11,835 nucleotides of DNA from Bacteroidales bacterium (GTDB lineage Bacteria > Bacteroidota > Bacteroidia > Bacteroidales > VadinHA17): assembly GCA_015486475.1 (NCBI GenBank), contig WFRO01000415.1, positions 1-11,835 of the forward strand, read 5' to 3'. Positions 6,822-11,608 of the stretch are shown piece after piece; the stretch's first letter is position 1; every line of letters starts with the position of its first letter. A program made the translations under genes and the position numbers. The notes below the pieces were generated by a model, which had not been told where the DNA came from, searched no databases, and was given only the letters and a program-made list of their open reading frames with translations.

Positions 6822-7895
6822 ATGGAACTCAGTGCATTCATCAAAGACCTGTTGTACCGGCATGACTGTGTCATCGTCCCTGACTTCGGGGGATTCGTGG
6901 CCAACTACCGTCCGGCGGCGATCAATTACAACCTGAACACATTCGCCCCGCCGTCGAAGGATGTCTCTTTCAACAGGAGCCTCACCAACAACGACGGCCT
7001 GCTGATCGGTCATATCTCAGAGAAAACGGGCATGTCGTATGTGGATGCACGGCGGTGGCTGGCCGGCCGTGTGAAAGAGTGGAAGCACAAGCTGGAGAAA
7101 GGGCGCAGGATCGAGTTGCCGGATATCGGCGAGCTGCGCATGGGCGGTGACAGGAACATCGTTTTTGAGCCGGCCGGCACCGTGAATTTCCTGATCGATG
7201 CCTACGGGCTGGATGAGTTCCGTTTTGCTCCGCTGGAGGCTTATGACAAAGGGCACCGCCGGAGTGCTGCTCCTGTGACACGGGAGGCCAGAGAGAAATC
7301 TGCCGGCAACCCGCGGCTGCGGCGTATTCTCATCGGCGTGCCGGCGGCAGCCGCGATCGCCGCCCTCCTGTTCGTGGGCTGGAACACCCACCTGGGCAAA
7401 GAACGCCTGGATGTCTCCTCGTTCAATGTCTTTCATAAGAAAGCACCGGTGGAGACAACCGCTCCCGTAACCAAAAGTGAAAAGACCACCACAAAGACGG
7501 TGAAAGCCGTGCCCGAAAAGAAAGAAATTACCCCGGCAACCCCCGCTGGCAAAAAAGAAGAGGGAAAAGCGAAGCCGGCGCCGGCGGAAGAAAAAACAAC
7601 GGCTCCTGCCGTAAAAGAGAAAGCTGCCCCGGCACAGCCGGCTCCCGCAGCGAAGGTACAGGCCTCACCCGCTTATTATGTGGTGGCCGGAAGTTTCCGG
7701 AACAGGACCAATGCAGAGACCCTGAAGGGCCGCCTGGAAGAGGCAGGCCTGCCCGTAAGGATCATGGAGGGGCCGCAGGGATTCGTGCGTGTGGCCATCG
7801 GTGGCTATGCCGACAGGAACAAGGCCCTGGCCGTCCTGCGTGAACAGCGCACCGCCGCCCTCAACGGCGACGGGTACTGGCTGCTGAAGAAATAG
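6822..7895 (+). CDS. Membrane-anchored HU-like (CCDC81-type) and SPOR domain protein
   Basis: A 357-residue protein with three parts. Residues 1-130 look like the paired HU-like domains called HU-CCDC81 in Bacteroidota (ELSAFIKDLLYRHDCVIVPDFGGF, then TNNDGLLIGHISEKTGMS and GRRIELPDIGELR). A predicted transmembrane helix follows at about 169-187, preceded by basic residues (RLRR). Next is a Lys/Ala/Pro/Thr-rich, probably disordered linker (about 205-283). The C-terminus is a SPOR domain (284-357: YYVVAGSFRNRTNAETLKGRLEEAGLP, ending GYWLLKK). SPOR domains bind septal peptidoglycan lacking stem peptides, so the tail should be periplasmic and the HU part cytoplasmic. The role is probably in division or envelope-nucleoid connection; partner unknown. 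I chose the ATG at 6822 because MELSAFI begins the conserved domain; an in-frame ATG at 6780 falls in the promoter-like region. It is divergent from wbpE and convergent with metG. Confidence 0.88.
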   Translation: MELSAFIKDLLYRHDCVIVPDFGGFVANYRPAAINYNLNTFAPPSKDVSFNRSLTNNDGLLIGHISEKTGMSYVDARRWLAGRVKEWKHKLEKGRRIELPDIGELRMGGDRNIVFEPAGTVNFLIDAYGLDEFRFAPLEAYDKGHRRSAAPVTREAREKSAGNPRLRRILIGVPAAAAIAALLFVGWNTHLGKERLDVSSFNVFHKKAPVETTAPVTKSEKTTTKTVKAVPEKKEITPATPAGKKEEGKAKPAPAEEKTTAPAVKEKAAPAQPAPAAKVQASPAYYVVAGSFRNRTNAETLKGRLEEAGLPVRIMEGPQGFVRVAIGGYADRNKALAVLREQRTAALNGDGYWLLKK

Positions 7896-7936
7896 TTCGT
7901 GGTTTGTGGTTTGAGGTTCGAGGTTTGAGGTTTGTT
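7895..7936 (+). repeat. Heptad array B: 6 in-phase 7-bp units
   Basis: Units are GTTCGTG, GTTTGTG, GTTTGAG, GTTCGAG, GTTTGAG, GTTTGTT, with no indel. The first G is the last base of the HU/SPOR stop codon TAG (7893-7895), as in array A. It passes directly into an 8-bp repeat with no base between them. Confidence 0.93.
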
Positions 7937-7992
7937 CCCCATCGCCCCATCGCTTCATCGCTTTATCGCTTCATCGCTTTATCGCTTCATCG
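7937..7992 (+). repeat. Octad array: 7 in-phase 8-bp units
   Basis: Units are CCCCATCG twice, then CTTCATCG and CTTTATCG alternating (three and two copies). The core TTCATCG is the same as the heptads in array A, with one extra C per unit. The array ends 1 bp before the metG stop codon (7994-7996). Together with array B it fills the convergent spacer. Confidence 0.93.
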
Positions 7993-7993
7993 T

Positions 7994-10030
7994 CTATCTT
8001 ACCTGTGCCCCGTTCTCCGTGGCCTCTTCCGGTATGATGAAATGCAGGCGGCCGTCGGGGTCCTCGGCCATGAGGATCATGCCCTGCGACTCGATGCCTT
8101 TGATCTTCCGCGGGGCCAGGTTGACCAGCACAGCGATCTGTTTCCCCACGATCTCTTCGGGTGAGAAATATTCAGCGATGCCTGAGACAACCGTCCTTCG
8201 GTCGATGCCGGTGTCGAGGGTCAGCTGCAGGAGCTTTTTGGTTTTCGGTACTTTTACTGCATCGACGATCGTCGCCATGCGGATGTCCATTTTCATGAAG
8301 TCGTCGTAGGAGATCTCCTCTTTCTGCGGGGGCAGGTCGCTCTTCTCCCCCTCCTCGTTGGCCGCTTTGGTAGCCTGCAGTTTGGCTACCTGGGCTTCGA
8401 TCTCCTTGTCGTCGATCTTGCTGAAGAGGTGGCTGGTCGTGCCCAGCGTATGTCCTGCGGGCAGCAGGTCGCTGCCACCGATGAGGTTCCAGTCGGTCTC
8501 GCCGAAGCGGATCATCTCCCGCAGCTTCTCCATGGAGAAAGGCAGGAAAGGCTCCAGCAGGAGGGTGAGGTTGGCCGTGATCTGCAGACAGATGTTGAGG
8601 ATGGTGGCTACCTGATCCCGGTCGGTTTTTATCAGGCTCCACGGCTCGGTGTCGGCGAGGTACTTGTTGCCCAGCCGTGCCAGGGCCATGGCCTCTTTGA
8701 GTGCCTCACGAAAACGGAAATGGTCGAGGCTGTGCCCGGTGCGTTTGCGCATCAGGGGGATCTGCTCCAGCACCTCCCGGTCGTAGTCGCTGAGGTCGCC
8801 ACGCGGAGGCACAGCCCCGTCGAAATATTTGTTGGTGAGCACCAGGGCGCGGTTGACGAAGTTGCCCAGGATGGCTACCAGCTCGTTGTTGTTGCGGGCC
8901 TGGAAATCCTTCCAGGTGAAGTCGTTGTCCTTGGTCTCGGGCATGTTGGCCGTAAGGACGTACCGCAGCACATCCTGCCTGCCGGGGAACTCCTCGAGGT
9001 ACTCGTGCAGCCAGACGGCCCAGTTGCGGGAGGTGGAGATCTTGTCGCCCTCGAGGTTGAGGAACTCGTTGGCCGGCACATTGTCAGGCAGGATATAAGA
9101 GCCCTCGGTCTGCAGCATCGTAGGGAAGATGATGCAGTGAAAGACGATGTTGTCCTTGCCGATAAAGTGGATCATACGGGTGTCCGGGTCTTTCCAGTAT
9201 TTTTTCCAGTCGGGCGTCAGCTCGCGGGTGGCGGAGATGTAGCCGATGGGGGCGTCGAACCAGACATAGAGCACCTTGCCTTCGGCCCCTTCGACGGGCA
9301 CCGGCACACCCCAGTCGAGGTCGCGGCTGACGGCCCGTGGCTGCAGTCCCTGGTCGAGCCACGACTTGCACTGGCCGTAAACATTGGTCTTCCACTCCTT
9401 GTGATCCTGCAGGATCCATTTGCGCAGGAAAGGCTCGTAACGGTCGAGGGGCAGGTACCAGTGCCGGGTCTTGCGCAGGACCGGCTTGCTGCCGGAGATG
9501 GTGGAGCGGGGATTGATGAGCTCGGTGGGGCTCAGCGAAGAGCCGCACTGCTCACACTGGTCACCGTAAGCTTTCTCGTAACCGCAATGAGGACAGGTGC
9601 CCGTGATGTACCGGTCGGCCAGGAACTGCTTCGCCTCCTCATCATAGAACTGCTCGGTGGTCTTTTCGATGAAAACCCCCTTGTCATACAGGGTGCGGAA
9701 GAATTCCGAGGCGGTCTCGTAATGGATCTTCGCCGTGGTGCGGGAGTAGATATCGAAAGAGATGCCGAAATCCTCAAAAGCCTTTTTGTTGAGCTCGTGG
9801 TAGCGGTCGACGATCACCTGGGGGGAGACCCCCTCCTGGCGGGCTTTCAGGGTGATGGGCACGCCGTGCTCGTCGGAACCGCATACGTGGATGACATCCT
9901 CCCCTTTCAGCCGCAGGTAGCGGGTGTAGATATCGGAAGGGATGTATACACCGGCCAGATGCCCGATGTGAATGGGGCCGTTGGCATAAGGGAGGGCCGA
10001 GGTGATGAGATGACGCTTGAACTTTTTCAT
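7994..10030 (-). CDS. metG: Methionyl-tRNA synthetase with C-terminal tRNA-binding domain
   Basis: A 678-residue class I synthetase that charges tRNA-Met in the cytoplasm. Seen: ATP-binding HIGH at 21-24 within ALPYANGPIHIGH; CGSDEHGVPI (50-59); a four-Cys zinc knuckle, CPHCG (C146, C149) and CEQCG (C159, C162); YVWFDAPIGYISAT (255-268); and the second ATP signature as KISTS (330-334), a common variant of KMSKS. An anticodon-binding helical domain follows. From about residue 575 there is an OB-fold tRNA-binding module (EMAP/Arc1p type: MDIRMATIVDAVKVPKTKKLL, then NLAPRKIKGIESQGMIL), which makes the protein a dimer in homologues. The length suits the long MetG form. The start at 10030 (MKKFKRHLITSALPYANG) agrees with the family. 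A promoter-like box lies about 40 bp upstream. Confidence 0.98.
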   Translation of the reverse strand: MKKFKRHLITSALPYANGPIHIGHLAGVYIPSDIYTRYLRLKGEDVIHVCGSDEHGVPITLKARQEGVSPQVIVDRYHELNKKAFEDFGISFDIYSRTTAKIHYETASEFFRTLYDKGVFIEKTTEQFYDEEAKQFLADRYITGTCPHCGYEKAYGDQCEQCGSSLSPTELINPRSTISGSKPVLRKTRHWYLPLDRYEPFLRKWILQDHKEWKTNVYGQCKSWLDQGLQPRAVSRDLDWGVPVPVEGAEGKVLYVWFDAPIGYISATRELTPDWKKYWKDPDTRMIHFIGKDNIVFHCIIFPTMLQTEGSYILPDNVPANEFLNLEGDKISTSRNWAVWLHEYLEEFPGRQDVLRYVLTANMPETKDNDFTWKDFQARNNNELVAILGNFVNRALVLTNKYFDGAVPPRGDLSDYDREVLEQIPLMRKRTGHSLDHFRFREALKEAMALARLGNKYLADTEPWSLIKTDRDQVATILNICLQITANLTLLLEPFLPFSMEKLREMIRFGETDWNLIGGSDLLPAGHTLGTTSHLFSKIDDKEIEAQVAKLQATKAANEEGEKSDLPPQKEEISYDDFMKMDIRMATIVDAVKVPKTKKLLQLTLDTGIDRRTVVSGIAEYFSPEEIVGKQIAVLVNLAPRKIKGIESQGMILMAEDPDGRLHFIIPEEATENGAQVR

Positions 10031-10067
10031 GAAATATATTTTTTGAATTTTCTGCTGAACTGAACTG

Positions 10068-10075
10068 CAAAGATA
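10068..10075 (-). promoter_or_regulatory. Probable metG -7 promoter box
   Basis: On the minus strand TATCTTTG matches TAnnTTTG exactly and is followed by C. It lies 37 bp upstream of the metG ATG, giving a leader of about 30 nt. No clear -33 TTTG is seen; the expected position falls within the heptad-like stretch at 10078-10133. Confidence 0.5.
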
Positions 10076-10077
10076 AG

Positions 10078-10133
10078 GGAGAAAGAGGAAATAAGAACGA
10101 TGAAGGGCGAATGATGAACGACGAATGAAGAAG
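10078..10133 (-). repeat. Heptad array C: 6 clear plus 2 weak units
   Basis: Read on the plus strand, units of form NNNGAAN follow each other in phase: GGAGAAA and GAGGAAA (weak), then TAAGAAC, GATGAAG, GGCGAAT, GATGAAC, GACGAAT, GAAGAAG. It begins 3 bp upstream of the candidate metG -7 box, so it would occupy the metG upstream promoter region. On the GTTC strand the triplets are of the ATC/GTC type. Confidence 0.8.
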
Positions 10134-10253
10134 GGATCGGGGCTCTGTTACAGCTGTTTAGAGGGGCTCAAAAACGCAGTTTTATTAAAGTAATAATTAA
10201 GTACGTGAAAATAAACTGTGTAATAAAATGTGTATCAGAGTTAAATATAATTA

Positions 10254-10288
10254 TAGCTACGTAGTTTACTACGTAGCTAACTACGTAG
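10254..10288. repeat. Three CTACGTAG palindromes at 12-bp spacing, with a 26-bp perfect dyad
   Basis: CTACGTAG, itself an 8-bp palindrome, occurs at 10257-10264, 10269-10276 and 10281-10288, each 12 bp from the next. The first two form a perfect inverted repeat with 12-bp arms (TAGCTACGTAGT and ACTACGTAGCTA, 10254-10265 and 10268-10279) around TT. It lies 81 bp upstream of the yraN ATG in otherwise A+T-rich DNA. It could be a multi-site operator, a cruciform-forming element or a transposon remnant; nothing in the window names the binding protein. Confidence 0.85.
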
Positions 10289-10342
10289 ATGTATTTCGTA
10301 TGGGAGCAGGGTTTCCGGAAATAAAATGAAACAGATTTTTAT

Positions 10343-10350
10343 TATTTTTA
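10343..10350 (+). promoter_or_regulatory. Possible yraN -7 box
   Basis: TATTTTTA matches TAnnTTTG in all but the last base and ends 18 bp before the yraN ATG. A weak GAAGG purine run follows at 10351-10355. No convincing -33 element was found, and the surrounding T-rich sequence raises the chance of a random match. Confidence 0.3.
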
Positions 10351-10368
10351 GAAGGTAAACAATATCTG

Positions 10369-10734
10369 ATGGCGCACAATCAAAAGCTTGGGAAAGTGGG
10401 AGAGGATATCGCCGTGGGTTACCTGCAGGCGCAGGGATATCGTATCGTTAAGCGTAACTGGCGGTATATGAAGAAGGAGATCGACATCATTGCCGAGAAA
10501 GGAGATGAGATGGTGGTCGTGGAGGTGAAGACGCGTACGGGAGAGCGGGACATGCTGCCGGGAGACCTGGTGCCTCCGGCCAAGCAGCGTTATCTGATCC
10601 ATGCCACGGATGCGTACATCCGCTGGCACGGGGTGGATAAAGAGATCCGTTTCGATGTGATCATCGTGCATTTCCCCGGTCACGGGGAGCATGAGATCGA
10701 GCACATCCCGGGGGCGTTTTATCCGACGCTGTGA
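10369..10734 (+). CDS. yraN: YraN/UPF0102 family endonuclease-like protein
   Basis: A 121-residue protein of the YraN family, which has a restriction-endonuclease/Holliday-resolvase-like fold. Seen: N-terminal LGKVGEDIAVGYLQAQGYRIVKRNWR (7-32) with conserved Glu12, then EIDIIAEKGDEMVVVEVKTR (37-56), whose Asp39, Glu52 and Lys54 form the PD-(D/E)xK-like core. Length is normal (about 115-125). The family is almost universal in bacteria; its cellular substrate is not established, and a DNA repair or processing role is inferred from the fold. The ATG at 10369 starts the conserved region. The gene stands alone, with long spacers on both sides, and its TGA (10732-10734) runs into a heptad array. 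Confidence 0.95.
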   Translation: MAHNQKLGKVGEDIAVGYLQAQGYRIVKRNWRYMKKEIDIIAEKGDEMVVVEVKTRTGERDMLPGDLVPPAKQRYLIHATDAYIRWHGVDKEIRFDVIIVHFPGHGEHEIEHIPGAFYPTL

Positions 10735-10767
10735 AGAACGATGACCGATGAACGATGAACGACGAAC
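10733..10767 (-). repeat. Heptad array D: 5 in-phase units from the yraN stop codon
   Basis: Plus-strand units are GAAGAAC, GATGACC, GATGAAC twice and GACGAAC, in phase. The first two bases belong to the yraN TGA. The orientation is opposite to arrays A and B (NNNGAAC on the plus strand). Confidence 0.9.
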
Positions 10768-10805
10768 TAATGTTAAGTCAACCTTAAAACAACGCATTAC
10801 ATAGC

Positions 10806-10900
10806 CTGCCCGCCCCCCTGACCCCCTGAAGGGGGAACCCTCACCCACGCTGACTATGGATTTGCGGGCGGACTTCCCCTTTAGGGGACTGAGGGGGCGC
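10806..10900. repeat. G+C-rich imperfect inverted repeat, about 95 bp
   Basis: The left arm (10811-10837) contains CCCCCCTGACCCCCTGAAGG and the right arm (10873-10900) contains CCCCTTTAGGGGACTGAGGG. The right arm's reverse complement resembles the left arm, with small differences. Each arm also holds its own mini-hairpin (CCCCC-TGAA-GGGGG at 10822-10835, CCCC-TTTA-GGGG at 10876-10887). The loop of about 35 bp carries a CCCGC/GCGGG pairing with the outer left side. From memory, elements built on CCCCTRAAGGGG are scattered in Bacteroidota intergenic DNA. No long T-run follows, so an intrinsic terminator is doubtful. Confidence 0.75.
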
Positions 10901-10951
10901 GAAGGGTAAAAGGGTATTGGATGTGTCATAATTAATAAGTTGACATGTCAC

Positions 10952-10986
10952 TACGAACTACGAACCATGAACTACGAATCCCGAAA
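10952..10986 (-). repeat. Heptad array E: 5 in-phase units
   Basis: Plus-strand units are TACGAAC twice, CATGAAC, TACGAAT and CCCGAAA. The last unit overlaps the first arm of the stem-loop at 10982-11018. The triplets (TAC/CAT) differ from those of array D 200 bp away but match array F. Confidence 0.9.
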
Positions 10987-11018
10987 TTGTCGAAATCTTT
11001 GATTTCGTAACAATTTCG
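10982..11018. repeat. Stem-loop 1 of the yraN-mmcQ spacer
   Basis: CGAAATTGT (10982-10990) pairs perfectly with ACAATTTCG (11010-11018), and inside it GAAATC (10992-10997) pairs with GATTTC (11001-11006) around TTT. The only interruption is an internal C versus GTA bulge. There is no T-tract on either side, so it is not a standard terminator. Confidence 0.85.
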
Positions 11019-11024
11019 AGGATC

Positions 11025-11052
11025 CCCGCCCGGATGACTCCGGTCGGACGGG
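11025..11052. repeat. Stem-loop 2 of the yraN-mmcQ spacer
   Basis: CCCGCCCG (11025-11032) faces CGGACGGG (11045-11052) with one C-A mismatch and a loop of about 12 nt. The left flank GATCCCCGCCCGGA (11021-11034) is nearly the same as the left flank of the stem-loop after the mmcQ-like gene (11519-11532). Confidence 0.65.
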
Positions 11053-11054
11053 CT

Positions 11055-11089
11055 CGCAGTTCCAGCGGGATCAGATCCCGGGAACTGCG
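11055..11089. repeat. Stem-loop 3 of the yraN-mmcQ spacer
   Basis: CGCAGTTCC (11055-11063) pairs perfectly with GGAACTGCG (11081-11089), then after an AG bulge CGGGATC (11066-11072) pairs with GATCCCG (11074-11080) around one A. The result is a near-continuous 16-bp stem. It sits directly before heptad array F. Confidence 0.87.
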
Positions 11090-11093
11090 GGAC

Positions 11094-11142
11094 CACGAAC
11101 CACTAACTACGAACTACCAACTACGAACCATGAACATCGAAG
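11094..11142 (-). repeat. Heptad array F: 7 in-phase units containing the mmcQ start codon
   Basis: Plus-strand units are CACGAAC, CACTAAC, TACGAAC, TACCAAC, TACGAAC, CATGAAC and ATCGAAG. The sixth unit supplies the ATG (11130-11132) of the mmcQ-like gene, and the phase continues through its first four codons. There is no purine-rich ribosome binding site between array and ATG. Confidence 0.88.
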
Positions 11143-11507
11143 AGATCCGTGATCATTGCATTGTAAAGCCGGGCGTGACGGAGGAGTTCCCCTTTGACGA
11201 GGACACGCTGGTGTTCAAGGTGGCCGGGAAGATGTTCCTGCTGACCGACCTGCAGGAGCCGTGGTGGATCAATATCAAAAGCGACCCGGAGCTGGCGGTA
11301 TTGCGGCGTGAAAAGTATCCGGAAGATGTGACCCCCGGATATCACATGAACAAAAAGCACTGGAACACGGTGAACATCAACGGCGCCGTCCCTGATGATG
11401 AGCTGCGACGCTGGATCGACGAGTCGTATGACCTGGTGGTGAAGGGCCTGCCGAAAAAATTGCGGGAAGAGCTGGAAAAAGCGTTGCGGGAGGAAAAAAA
11501 TGAGTAA
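11130..11507 (+). CDS. MmcQ/YjbR family protein
   Basis: A 125-residue protein of the MmcQ/YjbR (CyaY-like fold, DNA-binding-like) family. Seen: N-terminal IEEIRDHCIVKPGVTEEFPFDEDTLVFKVAGKMFLL (3-38), INIKSDPELAVLRREKY (47-63), the diagnostic PGYHMNKKHWNTVNING (69-85), then the C-terminal helix IDESYDLVVKGLPKKLREELEKAL. Length fits the family (115-125). Its biochemical role is not established; the fold resembles proteins that bind double-stranded DNA. The frame is open upstream to 11034, but that part translates hairpin and repeat DNA, so I take the ATG at 11130, where family similarity starts. The start codon is inside a heptad array, with no visible Shine-Dalgarno sequence. Confidence 0.93.
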   Translation: MNIEEIRDHCIVKPGVTEEFPFDEDTLVFKVAGKMFLLTDLQEPWWINIKSDPELAVLRREKYPEDVTPGYHMNKKHWNTVNINGAVPDDELRRWIDESYDLVVKGLPKKLREELEKALREEKNE

Positions 11508-11521
11508 TTTTGATCGATGAT

Positions 11522-11552
11522 CCCCGTCCGAACGGCGTTCGTCCGGGCGGGG
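11522..11552. repeat. Stem-loop downstream of the mmcQ-like gene
   Basis: CCCCGTCCG (11522-11530) pairs with CGGGCGGGG (11544-11552) through nine pairs including one T-G wobble. An alternative inner hairpin GAAC-GGC-GTTC lies at 11530-11540. It begins 15 bp after the TAA. No T-tract follows, so a terminator role is possible but not shown. Confidence 0.7.
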
Positions 11553-11579
11553 ACGAACGTCTAATGACGAACGATGAAG
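11552..11579 (-). repeat. Heptad array G: 4 in-phase units
   Basis: Plus-strand units are GACGAAC, GTCTAAT (degenerate), GACGAAC and GATGAAG, immediately after the stem-loop. Triplets match arrays C and D rather than E and F. Confidence 0.78.
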
Positions 11580-11608
11580 GACACAATCAACCAATTAATA
11601 TAAAGATC

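Larger units (their letters stand above)
10134..10368. other. A+T-rich metG-yraN spacer, contents
   Basis: No gene is apparent in the 338 bp between metG and yraN. Outside the metG promoter and array C it holds a markedly A+T-rich block (about 10166-10256), a short palindrome ACAGCTGT (10150-10157), the CTACGTAG palindrome cluster (10254-10288) and the yraN leader. CGCAGTTTTATT (about 10171) and AATAAACTGTG (about 10210) form an imperfect inverted pair. I could not find a start-to-stop reading frame or tRNA-like fold. Confidence 0.6.

Noticed and set aside
9024..9046. Loss of lysine in the MetG KMSKS motif (KISTS) as an inactivating change
   Set aside because: KISTS is, as far as I recall, the usual form in MetG of this phylum, and all other motifs are intact.
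8429..10063. Plus-strand open frame of 544 codons opposite metG
   Set aside because: Antisense shadow of metG; composition is Val/Gly/Ala/His/Asp-rich as expected from reversed codons, with no domain seen.
10348..10929. Minus-strand open frame of 193 codons over yraN and the inverted repeat
   Set aside because: It runs through yraN antisense and through repeat DNA and begins in low-complexity sequence.
10941..10950. TTGACA and the TGACATGTCA palindrome as a sigma70 -35 box or operator
   Set aside because: Primary sigma of Bacteroidota does not use TTGACA, no -10 partner is seen, and a 10-bp palindrome alone is weak evidence.
10982..11089. The three stem-loops as intrinsic terminators for yraN
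   Set aside because: None is followed by a T-tract on either strand, and they lie about 250 bp from the yraN stop.
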